This document shows positions 1-11,086 of a DNA stretch of 64,000 nt, one piece after another; position 1 is the first letter of the stretch; each line of letters begins with the position of its first letter. This stretch comes from Caenorhabditis remanei. Taxonomy: Eukaryota; Nematoda; Chromadorea; Rhabditida; Rhabditidae. The stretch is from assembly GCF_010183535.1 (NCBI RefSeq), contig NC_071329.1, forward strand, positions 5,952,001-6,016,000, in the 5' to 3' direction. The translations under genes and the position numbers were made by a program. Below the pieces are notes generated by a model. It had not been told where the DNA came from and made no database searches. It worked only from the letters and a program-made list of their open reading frames with translations.

Positions 1-14
1 AAGTTCGATTGAAG

Positions 15-1118
15 CTAATCCCTCTTTTTCCCTTGTTTCCCAGCTTTTCTTCTCGCTTCTTGCTCGGTTTTCTCTGCAAGGAGTTCAGCCTCTCTTTCTT
101 GTCTCTCTCGCTTCTTCTCCTTTTTCAATTGAGATGCTGTGATTGGTGAATCCAGGAGGAAACGGCAGCACAGCCAACCAACAACCGGAGCGACCATGTA
201 ACTGAGGAACAATCCGAGAATTTCGTCGGTCTTCAAGCTACAAACCGCCAAATGAGAGAAGCTGTACATTACGTCGAATCCGGGGAAGCCGATGAGAACT
301 CGAGCTGAAAAATTCAACTGTTTCGTGAAAAGCGATAGGGGTCAAGTACCGAACGTATAGTAGAAAGTGTAGATAGCTGGGGTAAATTTGGTGTTCAACT
401 TAGTGAGAATCATTCGCATGGAGGCAGCGATCACGATTTGAGAGACAAAGGCGAAAAGAAAGCGTGGGAAGTCCTGAAATAAGACAAATAATCATCCACC
501 AGTATGTTCTTAACGCACTTCAGATTTCCATGAACACCAAGGCCGTTCCAATAATTCGCTGTGCATTGTGGCAATGTGGGTGATCCATGTTTGCTGAGAA
601 AGGACTTCCCAACTGATAATAGTCATTCCGGCAGCCAAAAAGGCGCCAACAAATTGACCGGCGAGGTTGCAGATCGGTCCAAGAAAACCGGTCTTTTTAC
701 GATTGAAGACGATATCCTCGAACTGTGTGAATGGACTCGCAATACCCCATTTGATGTTGTGGACAGAGAAGAAGCTGATAGCGTTGATGAAGAAGATGCT
801 GATGTAGTCGGTGGATTTCAGGATAGCTGAAAAATTTTTTTAATTGTTAAAAACATGATCTCGTCTTACATTGTTCATAAAATCCGATGCAAATCTGAAG
901 AGTGGTGATTAATTGAATGAGAGCCTCTGGGAAGATCGAATTTGGACTTTTGCATTGGGTCAATCCCTGTAATTAATTGCGATTTTCCGCAAAAATGTTA
1001 ATCTTACATATCTCAGAACTTCGCAGACAATGAAGACGCATGTCACATAGAGAGTTGCAACTTTGAGAACGTCAAAGTCGAATGAATTTAGCGCATTGGG
1101 ATTCGAAACAGAATCCAT
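15..1118 (-). CDS. Superaquaporin-like paralogue 1 (most divergent pore motifs)
   Basis: Predicted exons 1118-1008, 966-870, 826-519, 473-350, 304-15 give 309 aa with consistent phases. The protein is built of repeated hydrophobic segments like the other eleven genes of the array; by family it should be a six-helix major-intrinsic-protein channel for water or small solutes. The second half-helix box, NPA in classical aquaporins, reads GFPGFDVMY, so both Asn and Pro are gone; the first box (around FNRKKTGFLGP) is also unrecognisable. The C-terminal ~45 residues are Lys/Arg/Glu-rich and end KKRD, a KKXX-type ER-retrieval signal. The start follows a TTTCAG about 8 nt upstream, the likely trans-splice site. 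Transport activity cannot be assumed with both pore boxes lost; assignment rests on similarity to paralogues 11 and 12. Confidence 0.75.
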
Positions 1119-1273
1119 CTTCGACCTGAAATCGTAAAAAGTAACATTAAAACAACGAGAATTAAGAAATTAGAGAGCACGAGCATAATTTCATTGATAA
1201 ATTAGATTACTTTTCATTGAAACACGGAGAAAAAATCTGAAAATTCATGAAAACCCGAGGAATTTTCCCGAAT

Positions 1274-1360
1274 GTGTGCATTTTTGCGTGTCGCGACATG
1301 TCGAATATTCACAGATCGATGTTTGCGGACCGGTGAAAGAACCGCGCAAATTTCAAAATA
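1274..1360 (-). promoter_or_regulatory. Shared upstream module, copy 1 (before paralogue 1)
   Basis: Non-coding block about 155 bp upstream of the start codon. On the plus strand it contains TTTTTGCGTGTCG, TTCACA, GTTTGCGGACC and ACCGCGCAAATTTC in that order. The same block recurs upstream of eight other genes of the array. It may be a promoter module or a well-preserved relic of the duplicated intergenic unit. The rest of the gap to the next gene (to 1610) is AT-rich with nothing else recognised. Confidence 0.5.
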
Positions 1361-1610
1361 TACAGCTTTTTGAACTGTTCTTGATGAAAAACAAATATAG
1401 AAAGAACACTTTTAGTGAAATTAAAAGACCCTGCAATGATTTATCGAATTAGCCGAATTATAAATAGAAATGAGAGATTGATTGATACAGACTGTATGAA
1501 TATGAACATGAATAAATTAGGCACAATATTGTCAAAATTACACATCATAATGTCAAAATTATTAGAGAAACTAGTATGAATGGGGGATAATACATATTGT
1601 TATTTTATTA

Positions 1611-3051
1611 CTATTTCCGCCGCGAATTTCGGCTTCTTAACTCCTGATTTCTCCTCCTATTCTCTGCGTCAATTGCCTGTTGTTCGGCTTTCAGAGCCTT
1701 TTTGAGCTTCGCATCCTGTTCCTGCTTCTCCGCCTTCTCTCTGGCTATCCTCTTGACCTCATCTTTTTCGAATTTCTGCGCCCACATCGATCTCAACGTA
1801 GTCCTGATCTGACATGCGTACGGCAAGAATAACCAACCGGAGAGTGTAGAGAACTGAAGTTTTTTTTCAAAGAAAGATTAATCAAAAATCAATTTTTTCT
1901 TACGATGTGTAGGCAAAGATTCGGGAGAAGCTCGTAGACCATAGTCCAGCATTCAGGAGCCTTTGCAACACTGAGCACTGGATGAGCGACAGGAACGCCA
2001 ATTGCCGCATGACCAATAGTGAAGAGGAACGCGTAGATCACAGCAATCGAGATGATACGTCCTTGGAATAGTTCGAGAAGCACACGAAGCGCGAGACCAC
2101 CGAGGAAATCGCAGAGCATGACGATCGGCAGTGGTTTCTAAAAGATTTTTGATAAAATGTATGTTTGCAAATCGGGAAATCTCAATATTATGAGCTGAAA
2201 ATATATCAAAATGTAGATCTCGGCGAGTTCTCTCGTTAATGTGCCGCAGGCCGGGAGAATGGCCAAAAAAGCTATTCTAGCCCGGCCCGCGGCACATTAA
2301 CGATCCTAGATCCGGCCCACAGTAAGTCACAGGCATAGAACTCGCCGAGATCTACATTTTAGTATATTTTCCAGCTCATAATAATGCGTTTTAAGTGAGT
2401 TGCGAGCGTGCCCGATTTGCAAGTATAACATCGCTGAAAAATCCGATACCGTGTACTTGAAAAGACACCCGAGCGGTTTAGTTTTCAGGAAAACGTCTTG
2501 GGCGGTCACAATGAAGAAGAACGAGCAGAATAGTGCTCCGGCGAATTGTAGCGAAAGAACGGCGAGACAATCCTCATCGCCGACTCGTCCAGTCACGAAT
2601 TCCTCAGCGACAATCATCGCATTCTCTCCGTGTCTTCGGTTCAACTTCTGGAATATCACTTGATTGACTACAACCATCGGGAACATTCCATAGTAGCCGA
2701 ATGCGCGGAACATTAGTTCTGGAAGGGAAAATATAGGTTTTAGGCATTCTTGCTATGGACTAAGCTACCCTCTGTGTAGTGGCAGACACCGAACGAGAAT
2801 GCGGCGATGATCTCGTAGAAGTAGTCTCGTTTCATAGAAAGTTGAGCTATCTAAAAAAATTTTTATAATTATTCAAGTGTTTCAAAGGAAAATCGAACCT
2901 TTCTGAAGAAAAGCACAGCCAAAATGAGTATTAAATTGTAGACTAGACACGAGACTAATGTATCCTTCCATTCTTGTCGCATACCGGCCGCGTACATTGT
3001 TGCATTGTAGGCAAATTCGAGGACATTGAACTTTTCGTCCGCTTCATCCAT
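1611..3051 (-). CDS. Superaquaporin-like paralogue 2
   Basis: Exons 3051-2899, 2850-2769, 2718-2450, 2137-1904, 1853-1611 encode 326 aa. Family landmarks are an HYTEE segment at the exon 2/3 join, FGYYGMF, the first-box region LNRRHGENAM (Asn kept, Pro-Ala lost), and GVPVAHPVL where NPA is expected (Asn to His). The tail after the last helix (GWLFLPY) is ~65 residues, strongly basic/acidic and probably helical, ending RNSRRK. Unlike most sisters there is no intron before the second pore box. The ~310-bp third intron is almost filled by a foldback MITE. The start is preceded by TTTTCAG 8 nt upstream, a likely trans-splice acceptor. Confidence 0.8.
2163..2423. mobile_element. Foldback MITE in intron 3 of paralogue 2
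   Basis: Long imperfect inverted repeat: the outer arms read TTTGCAAATCGGG and CCCGATTTGCAAG, the inner arms AATGTAGATCTCGGCGAGTT and its complement, with a GC-rich centre containing GTTAATGTGCCGC. A related element lies at about 47,815-48,105 in a P450 intron. No coding capacity. It lies wholly inside the intron, so the reading frame is untouched. Confidence 0.8.
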
Positions 3052-3372
3052 TTTATGACTGAAAATTCATAAAATAGGTTAAAGAGATGCAAAATTGATG
3101 AGAAGTGGAGCAAAAATCCGATTTCCCCCCGAGATATCAATACGAAAAAGAGTACCGCCGAAAAAAATAGATCAAATGCGAAATTCCGAGCTAAAAAACA
3201 TGAAACAATTGTTCTTTTATTTGGAAATCAAGTTAAATCGATGATTTTTAGCATTTTTGCGTATTGAATTCATAATTTTCAGATAAAATTCAGCAAAAAT
3301 GACCTTTTGACGCTGAAAATCGGTCTGAAAGAGCTTAAACTATTTAGCTTCTAGAAAATTTCGAAATTCCAA

Positions 3373-3450
3373 TCTGTGCACTTTTGCGTGTCAAATGTTC
3401 ACACTTTGGTGCTTACGGACTCCTGAAAAAACCGCGAAAATTCAAAAGTA
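3373..3450 (-). promoter_or_regulatory. Shared upstream module, copy 2 (before paralogue 2)
   Basis: Carries GTGCACTTTTGCGTGTCAAA, TGTTCACACTTTGGTGCTTA and AACCGCGAAAATTCAAAAGT on the plus strand, about 320 bp upstream of the start. It is almost identical over more than 100 bp to the copy before paralogue 4, indicating a recent duplication of the intergenic unit. Nothing else is recognised between 3052 and 3630. Confidence 0.5.
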
Positions 3451-3630
3451 TGGGGCTTCAAAGAGCCCGTTTTGATAGAGAACAAGAGCGAAAATATTAA
3501 TTCTCAGCAGTGACACTTGAGCAATTTTTCATTTTACACGAATTACATTAATATGACAAGATAATTAAATACAGTACACCAGAGTAAGAAAATTGAGTAA
3601 AAATACAAATCACAGGTTAAAATTGCTTTT

Positions 3631-4785
3631 TCATCGGTTATTCCTTGGTCTCAGATTGTAGCCATGGTTCCATTGCTCTATTTGCGAATCGATTTCCTCA
3701 TTCATCTCATCCTCTAGCGCTTCATCGTATCTCTGTTGCCAAATCGATTCACATTTTGACGGCGGCGTTCTGAGCATTTTTGACGCAAAAATCCAGCCGA
3801 GGAAAGGGAAGGTCTACAAAAATAATTAGTTCGAGTTAAATGAATTTTCTTACCATGTGTATAATAAATGGGATTGGCCAACTGTTAATATTAATGGCTT
3901 TCATACAACCGAGAAGACGGGATAAGGTGATGAAAGGGTGAGCAGCGTAGATTCCAATGACCGCATGGGCTGAAAATGTCAGAATTTCCACCAATAATCA
4001 ATTTCTAACTGACAAAAAGTGAAGACCGCTGCATAGATCAGTGCGCTACACACATCATGATGCCTATCATCTCGATGGAACCGTCTCAAGACTGCGTGTA
4101 GAACAGCACCACAGAAGAATCCACAAAGAATAACAACAATGACAACTGGCTGAAAATGTTGCGTTCATAATTGGACATAATTGGACTCACCTCTAAAACG
4201 CTGTTCTCGCAAACCGGTTGCGTCGTAATCATGTCGAATAGGTTTAACAGAAGAAAATAGACAATTAATGTGGCGGTGTGAGCGGGGACGATCAATGATA
4301 ACAAATATGATGAATACCGGTCGTTTTCCGTATTTTTTAACCCCTCATCCATCAAAATCACCATGTTTTCACCGTGCCCTTCGTTAAGAGAATGGCATAT
4401 GTACATATGACAAAATATCGCAAAGAATAATCCAGTATAACCGAAATGCGTCAACATGACGTCTGAAATTTTGAATAAATACATTTTTAAACTTAGAGAG
4501 GAACCTTGTGAGTAAAAACATGCACAGTAGGCCAACATGGCGATAAATTCGTTCAAAAAATCACAGATGCTCGGACGAAACCACGATGCGAGCTGGAAAA
4601 AACGAAAAAAATTTAATTGTTTGGCAGAAAAATCTGAAAAAAACCTTTCTGGATCCAAACAAAAACACTATTACTACAGTGGTGTGAAGCGCGAAAGTAG
4701 AGAAAGCTTTATTCGATTCGATGGTGGCCAAATCCGAGAAATGTATTACTTTCTCATTGCCCTTTATCAAATGTCTCGTTGCCAT
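3631..4785 (-). CDS. Superaquaporin-like paralogue 3
   Basis: Six exons (4785-4645, 4592-4505, 4462-4191, 4149-4014, 3969-3854, 3813-3631) encode 311 aa in continuous phase. It has the family skeleton: a first hydrophobic helix ending SRK, a short exon ending FYSQ, FGYTGLF, first-box region LNEGHGENMV, CGFFCGAVL, and GIYAAHPFITLSR in place of the second NPA box (His for Asn). The tail is ~45 residues and polar, ending RPRNNR. The ATG follows TTTCAG by 2 nt, a clear trans-splice acceptor. Probably a membrane channel relative; substrate not predictable from an altered pore box. Confidence 0.8.
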
Positions 4786-4863
4786 GTCTGAAATAAACAG
4801 GAGTACAACTGTAAAAATCTATAAAATTTAGGGTATATCATAAAATTTAAAAATTGGAAATTT

Positions 4864-4940
4864 CTGCATTTTCGCGTGTCGAATGTTCACACATCGATGT
4901 TTGCGGAACGGTGAAAGAACCGCGCAAATTTCGAAATATA
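4864..4940 (-). promoter_or_regulatory. Shared upstream module, copy 3 (before paralogue 3)
   Basis: Located ~80 bp upstream of the start codon, the closest spacing in the array. It includes TTTTCGCGTGTCGAATGTTC, ATGTTTGCGGAAC and AACCGCGCAAATTTC. It is closest to copy 1, with which it also shares the following ~100 bp. The remainder of 4786-5259 is AT-rich without recognised features. Confidence 0.5.
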
Positions 4941-5259
4941 CAGCTTTTTGGGCTATTCTTGATGAAAAACAAAGCATTTTGCAGAGAAATTAAAAGATCC
5001 AGCGATGATTTATCGAATTAGACAGTCTTAGCAATGATTCATTGAAATGTTACAGGAAACGTTCACGAAATTAGTGAGTGAAATTAGTGAGAGACAAAAA
5101 CCACAAAATACAATTACAAGGATTTCACAATACGACAAAATAGCGATCACAAAATAAATACAAAATATCACATAATAATTTCAAATAAAATATTATTAGC
5201 AGTTATTAGTAGATATTGCGATTCGAAATTGACACACTTATTTCAGTTTATTAGGTTTA

Positions 5260-6813
5260 TTAAAACCTATTCTTGTTTTTCTTCTTCTTCTTGTTGACCT
5301 TGTCTTCTTGTTTCTGCTTCCATACTCCCGTCTTTTGATTTTCCTGATTTTGCTGTCCAGGTTCATCTTCTTCTGGAACTTCTTCTTCTTCCTGTTCTTC
5401 TTCTGCTCTTTCCGCTGCAATCCTCTCCATTCTTTCTATTCTCTCCAATCTCAGCCACCAGATCGATTTCAACGATTCCCAATCTCCGAAGTGTGACGCA
5501 AATATCCAGCCCATAAAAGATGGTAACTGAAAAATCATACTAGATTTATTTCTCTACTAATTTCCAACATACAGTCATTGTCGGAACTGTAAAACCCCAG
5601 AAGCCGTTCTCCACAACGTCAGAGCAACTTATGAAACGGATTACAAAGGTGTGAAGTTGAGCGGAGTAGACTCCGATGGCCGAACGAGCTACAAAAATGA
5701 ATTTATTAAATGATTCTAGCATTTGAACCTACAAGAAGTGGAAATGATAGCGTAAGCCAACGCGATGACTGTGTGATTTCTGTTGAAGTATCTCAGAAAC
5801 AAGTTAAAAAAGAAGCCACCAAGAAACTCAGAGAGGACCACGAATGCGATTTCTGGCTGAAAATTGAATAGATTTTCTGGCTGAAAATTGGAAACTCACT
5901 TTCACACCTCCTTCATAAACTGATAAATTGTAGAGCGAGGTACATTTCGGGAGTTGATTATACTTGGTCAACATGAATGACGTAAACACTGCGCCTAGCA
6001 CGTGAGTGGTGAATGTCAAGAAATACCACCAGGTGTTTTCCCTATTATCGGTATATGAATATTCGCCGAGTGGGTTTGAAGGCGCATTTATTAGCCGAGC
6101 ATTTTTATTACAACTGCGCTCCACCGCAAACGAGAGTTTTTTTTTATCGCGCCGACACAGATTTTCACAGTTTTTGACCAATTTTCGCAGTTTTTTATCA
6201 TTCATTTTGTAACTTATTATGAAAAAATGCGAGAATTGATCGGAAAAAGTGAAAATTTGTGTCGGTGCGCGAGAAAAAAACTCGGGCGCAGTTGTAAGAG
6301 GACTGCTAATAGATGCGCCTTTGAACTCACTCGCCGACTTTCCGTGAACCGATAACAGTATCTTTTCTAGTCATCTCATCCATTAAAATCAGCAAATTTC
6401 CGCCGTTTTTCTTGTTGACTGATAGAAAAATGAGCATTTGAAATAGAATCGCGCAGAACATTCCAGGATAACCGAGGTGATGCAACATGAGTTCTGGAAA
6501 AAAACATTAGTTTGTTGCTTTTTATAGCTTAAATGCATCACCTTGAGAATGATAGCATAAGGAGTAGCAAACTACAGCGATGAATTCTTTGAGAATAATG
6601 CGGATTACGGGTTGGAATTTAGCAGTCAACTGGAATTTGTTAATTTTAGAAACGGAAGTGCAAAAATAGTGAACAGACCTTCCTGATCAAAAACACAACA
6701 ATCGCGAGAGCAATGTTAGCGAGTACAAAAGAAACGATAACATGTATTGGATTTTCAGGGACCACTTCGAACAAGTTTATTAGTTTTATTATTTTATTAG
6801 CGTCGTCGTCCAT
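5260..6813 (-). CDS. Superaquaporin-like paralogue 4, with a foldback-element intron
   Basis: Seven exons (6813-6679, 6629-6542, 6493-6331, 6041-5900, 5856-5733, 5688-5573, 5526-5260) encode 344 aa. First-box region VNKKNGGNLL keeps Asn only; the second box is GVYSAQLH, so Asn and Pro are both changed. The ~70-residue tail has acidic runs and then lysine runs (KKKKKNKNRF at the end). It has one intron more than its sisters, at 6330-6042, consisting almost entirely of a ~310-bp palindrome; the 5' splice site GTGAGT and the weak 3' site ATAATAG both lie in the terminal repeats, and flanking codons (TVIGSRKVG) also appear element-derived. Exon phases work only if this intron is removed. The acceptor region of exon 5 has a short tandem duplication (CAATTTTCAGCCAG twice). 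Confidence 0.75.
6042..6362. mobile_element. Palindromic element forming the extra intron of paralogue 4
   Basis: The two ~150-bp arms match as inverted repeats, e.g. CGCCGAGTGGGTTTGAAGGC at the left and CTTTGAACTCACTCGCCGA at the right, continuing through TTATTAGC, ACAACTGCGC and GCCGACACA. Outer ends TATTATCGGT and ACCGATAACA extend the symmetry to the exon borders. No transposase. No clear target-site duplication was seen. Confidence 0.75.
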
Positions 6814-6949
6814 TTCGGATCTGGAAAATTGAATAATTAGTGAGAAGAATAAGTAAAAATTGAAGAAAACAAGTGATTCCTCTTTAAAATAATCAGAAAT
6901 TGGGTGAAATTGGCTGAAAAATCTAGAAATTTCTAGAAATTTTCCACGG

Positions 6950-7025
6950 TCTGCATTTTTGCGTGTCGAATGTTCACACTTTGGTGCTTGCGGACTCCTG
7001 AAAAAACCGCGAAAATTCAAAAGTA
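6950..7025 (-). promoter_or_regulatory. Shared upstream module, copy 4 (before paralogue 4)
   Basis: About 140 bp upstream of the start. It contains GCATTTTTGCGTGTCGAATG, TTCACACTTTGGTGCTTGCG and AACCGCGAAAATTCAAAAGT. Near-identical to copy 2, with the similarity running on past TACACGAATTACAT towards the 3' end of the next gene. The rest of the gap to 7207 holds only AT-rich sequence. Confidence 0.5.
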
Positions 7026-7207
7026 TGGGGCTTCAAAGATCCCGTTTTGATAGAGAACAAGAGCGAAAATATGAATTTTCAGCAGTGAAACTTGAGCAAT
7101 CATTCATTTTACACGAATTACATAAATATGACAAATTAGAGATCATTAAATACAAAATTGAGCACAAAATATTCACAAATACAGATTAAAATTGAAAGAA
7201 CCGTCTG

Positions 7208-8351
7208 TTAACGTCCTCTGTTTCTGCCTCCTCCTCTGTTATTCCTCTGTCTCAGATTGTAGTGCTTATTCCGTTGCTCTTCTTCCAGTGCTCTCTGCGC
7301 TCTCATCGCCTGTTCTTGTTTTCGCTCGTATTTTAATAGCCACGTCGATTTCAGAGTTGACGGGCTTCGAGATACCCATGGAACGAATATCCATCCAATA
7401 TATGGTAGGAACTGGAATAAAATATGAGCGTTTGATGTATTTTTGTTGTTTTAACTTACAACATGAACTACGAGGGCAATGACTCCTTCGTTGACCGGCA
7501 TTTTGAGAACGCAGCTGAAAAATCGGAAGAAGAAGAAGAGTGGATGAGCGGCGGGGACTCCAGCGGCTCTGCGAGCTGAAAAATGCAATTTTTCAAAATT
7601 TACAGAGCAAATAGCGTACTAATTGTAAAAACGATCGCGTAGACCAATGCAGTGGCTCCGTCATTCCCATTGAACTGTCTCAGAAGTATATGAAAAGCGG
7701 CGCCAGACAAGAATTCACAGAGGACGACGATGATCATTATTGGCTGAAATTTCTCATACTTATTGATTCCATATCAATAAAACAAACCTGTAACGTGTCA
7801 TTCTTGAAAAACAAATGCTCCAATTGACACGGAAGAAGACTTTTATACAACATCAATAAATAGGAGAAACTGAGCATTCCGACAGCATGAGAGAAGATCA
7901 ACGAGATCGGAAACTCGTTTTTGTGTCCCTCACCCATGAGAATCAACCAATTTTCGCAGTGTCTTTTGTTAAGATGTTGGAAAATGAACGTTTGAATGAG
8001 TATCGCAATGAACAGTCCTGGGTATCCGAGGTATTTCAATATGTGTTCTGAAAATTGGATTTTTCAAGTTCATTGAGCACTGTTTACCTTGTGAGTATTG
8101 GCATGCACAGTAGGAGAACGCGGCGATGACTTCGTACAAAAAATCACGCAATTTTGGCGTACAATATGAGAACAGCTGAAAATTTTATATTTTGAGGGAA
8201 AAAAATTCAGAATATATACAAATTCTACCTTTCTGCAGAAACCAGTGAAAACGGCGAGGAAAAATGTGCCGAAAAGAAGAAATACTATAGCCATCCATGA
8301 TTCTTCGGGGAGCAATCCGTATATATCTACTTTGTCGTCGTCGTCGATCAT
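7208..8351 (-). CDS. Superaquaporin-like paralogue 5
   Basis: Six exons (8351-8229, 8175-8088, 8047-7788, 7743-7620, 7575-7460, 7411-7208), 304 aa. Same architecture as paralogues 3 and 6: acidic N-terminus (MIDDDDK), hydrophobic helix ending CRK, FSYCACQYSQ, YLGYPGLF, first-box region LNKRHCENWL, CEFLSGAAFH, and GVPAAHPLFFFFR with His for the NPA Asn. The tail after YIGWIF is polar, Gln/Arg-rich, ending RGGGRNRGR. The start is 6-7 nt downstream of a short stretch without a strong CAG, so an upstream trans-splice site is less clear here. Likely an intracellular or plasma-membrane channel relative. Confidence 0.8.
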
Positions 8352-8709
8352 TTTGTGTCTTGAAAAACATGAAAAATCAGAGAACTTTCGGTTAAAAATG
8401 AACGTTAACTGAGAAAATAGGAATTTGGTTGGTTTAAAACTATGTCTTCTGAAAAAATATCATCTTTTTCGTGACAATTTTTAAAATTTCACAAATTTTG
8501 AGGCGAATTTATCAAAAAGCCGACAAAAAAGAGAAAAACAACCAAAAAGGCGCAGAATGAAAAGATCAAAAGCACAAATTCCGAAAAAAAAATTCCGACC
8601 AGCGCGAAAATTGGGTGGTTTAAAATTGCTGCAATTTCGATATCATAATTCAGGAAAAAGACTGAAAATTTCACAAAAATCTGAAATTGCAAAATTGATA
8701 AAATCCAAA

Positions 8710-8790
8710 ACTGTGCATTTCTGCGTGTCGAATGTTCGCACTTTGGCGTTCGCGGACCTGGAAAAATAACCGCACAAATTTCAAAAATAT
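8710..8790 (-). promoter_or_regulatory. Shared upstream module, copy 5 (before paralogue 5)
   Basis: Lies ~360 bp upstream of the start codon. Plus-strand pieces: GTGCATTTCTGCGTGTCGAA, TGTTCGCACTTTGGCGTTCG, CGGACC, AACCGCACAAATTTC. Elsewhere in 8352-9002 nothing is recognised beyond A/T-rich sequence and a TACACGAATTACA stretch shared with other gaps of the array. Confidence 0.5.
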
Positions 8791-9002
8791 AAAGCTCGCA
8801 GAGTTTCTTTTGATGGAAACAATGAGAAAAATAAATACCAAAATGCAAGAATTCAATGATGAAATTATTTCTATCAATTTTACACGAATTACAGCAAAGA
8901 TATGATACCATATAGCAGGTTAGAGATTAGTTCAATTCAAAGTCAAATTAAGCACAAGAATTACAAAAATAACAGGTCAGTTATATATTAAAATTGATGA
9001 AA

Positions 9003-10124
9003 TTAACGCCTTTTCTTGTTATTTCCACCCTGCGGCGCTTGAGATTTCTCCTCCATTTCTTCAAATCTCTGTCCCCAGACTGATCTCAAAGTTGTCGGTT
9101 TTCGGGTCACAATTGGGACAAACATCCATCCGATTAATGGAACGAGCTGCAAGAAAAGTAATTTATGAGCCTTTATTTTTATTCCAACACACATTATGAA
9201 CCAGGAAAGCTAAAAGAGCTTCCTCTGTGACCATATCAACCGAGCAATAGGCGTAACGAGACATGAAAATCATCGGGTGCGGTGCGAAAACTCCGACAGC
9301 GTAGTGAGCTGGAAAAGTTAATTTTAATTTTTAAAAGAAATGTTCAACTTACAAATAGTGAAAATCAGTGCATAGAAAAACGCAATGGTTTCAATACGTT
9401 TCTGAAATTGTCTCAAGATCATATGAAGCGCGGCACCACCAAGGAATTCTAGAAGGACCACAATGATGAGTATTGGCTGAAAACACTGTGGAATTTTGGT
9501 ACAAATCACCTCAAACTCACTTGAAGAGCATCATTTTCATAGAACAAGTGTTTGAGATGACAAATCTCTGAAACGGGTACAAGAGTAGTGTCCAATATGA
9601 GGAGAGCATAGTAACGGGAGCAGAACGCAGCGGATATTTGAGCTACAATAACCAAACCATAGTCTAGAACGTAGATATTCATACGAAGCACTTCTTCTCC
9701 GATTATCAACAAATTCTCGCCGTTTCTCTTATTGAGACGTTGAAAAACGGAGAAATGGAGTAATATTCCGGCGAACAATCCAATGTATCCGAAGTAATGC
9801 AATAAGATTTCTGTAAATGTATTAAATTTTCGTTCCAAATGAATAAGAGCGTTAATACCATCTCCATAAAGACAGGCGCAATAGGAGAACGTGGCGATGA
9901 ACTCGCGCAGCACACGAGCGATGTAGAGGGGAAAATACGAGGTGAACTGAAAATATTTTATTTTTTGAATGAAAAGCTCTGTTTTTTATGGAACTAACCG
10001 CTCTGGCCATATATACATTGAGAGCGAGAAAAGCGGTGTAGAGAATGTATACGAATAGTGCGTACCACGATTCGGTGGGAACGCGCTGTAGCAGCTCGGC
10101 GAAATTCACTTTATCGTCGTCCAT
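9003..10124 (-). CDS. Superaquaporin-like paralogue 6
   Basis: Six exons (10124-9999, 9946-9859, 9810-9521, 9476-9353, 9308-9193, 9146-9003), 295 aa. Landmarks: MDDDK start, ATFSYCACLYGD, YFGYIGLF, first-box region LNKRNGENLL, EFLGGAALH, GVFAPHPMIFMSR (His for Asn of the second NPA) and the final helix LIGWMFVPIV. It has the shortest tail of the six-exon group, ending NNKKRR, which fits the KKXX dilysine ER-retrieval pattern. A 573-bp hAT-type MITE separates this gene from its upstream module. Confidence 0.8.
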
Positions 10125-10168
10125 TTTGTGTCTGGAAATGCCTGAAACTAGAGAAAAACCGAAAAGGA

Positions 10169-10741
10169 GGGGGTATTTGAGTTTAGAACTCGGAAAGATA
10201 GAACTATGACAAAATAAAACTGTGAAAATATAGAACTGACTAAAATAGAACTGTTACAAAGTGGAACAGTGAAAGTTAGAACTGCTACAAAATAGAACTC
10301 AACAAAATAGAACTGAACGCAATGGAACTGCTACAAAATAGAACTGTTACAAAATAGAACTCTTCCACTGGTTTTGAAAATGCTTATTAGGCTTATCTAA
10401 TATAACTTTATACAGTTTTTTGTTGACTATTAAATAGACAAAGACTTTATCTACATAAAATAAGTATTTTTAGTCCACTTTTCTCCTCGAAAATTGGTTA
10501 TAATTCGTCTTAAAAGTCACGAATGCAAACGCGCTCCATTCGAACTAGAGTTCTATTTTGTAACAGTTCTATTTTGTAGCAGTTCCATTGTGTTCAGTTC
10601 TATTTTGTCGAGTTCTGTTTTGTAGCAGTTCCATTTTTTCGTAGTTCCACTTTGTTCAGTTCTATTTTAGTCAGTTCTATATTTTCACAGTTTTATTTTG
10701 TCACAGTTCTATTCTTCCGAGTTCTAAACTCAAATACCCCC
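10169..10741. mobile_element. hAT-like palindromic MITE with 8-bp target-site duplication
   Basis: Perfect terminal inverted repeats GGGGGTATTTGAGTTTAGAA at the left and their complement at the right, flanked on both sides by GAAAAGGA (10161-10168 and 10742-10749). An 8-bp duplication is the hallmark of hAT superfamily insertion. Subterminal regions are arrays of ~19-bp units of the type ACTGNTACAAAATAGA in opposite orientation in the two arms. No transposase, so non-autonomous. Confidence 0.9.
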
Positions 10742-10789
10742 GAAAAGGATCCTGAAAATTAATTAATTTGAAAAAATTTTACTTCCAAA

Positions 10790-10870
10790 TGTGTGCATTA
10801 TTCCGTCGCCACGCGTGGCTAATGTTCACACTTTGATGCTTGCGGACCAACGAGAGAGAACACAAAAATA
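10790..10870 (-). promoter_or_regulatory. Shared upstream module, copy 6 (before paralogue 6, displaced by MITE)
   Basis: Contains GTGTGCATTATTCCGTCGCC, ATGTTCACACTTTGATGCTT and GCGGACC. The raw distance to the start codon is ~670 bp, but subtracting the MITE and duplicated target leaves ~90 bp, matching the ~80-bp spacing before paralogues 3 and 7. This supports a once fixed spacing. The rest of 10,871-11,086 is AT-rich. Confidence 0.5.
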
Positions 10871-11086
10871 GGAGACGCAGACACTTTTCTCAAAATAGCG
10901 CTGAAAATGAATGATTTACCAAATCTTTATTACAATTTCACTCAATAATAATGTCAATATACAAAAAATGTCACAAAATACACGAAATAAGAGATCAAAG
11001 AATAGAAGAATGACACATGATAAGTGTGATAAATATAAAAAGTTAATAGTAATTACAGTAAATGATTAATAATATATCAAAAATAG

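Noticed and set aside
2400..2663. Plus-strand frame opposite paralogue 2
   Set aside because: Complement of exon 3 and of the foldback intron; no independent support.
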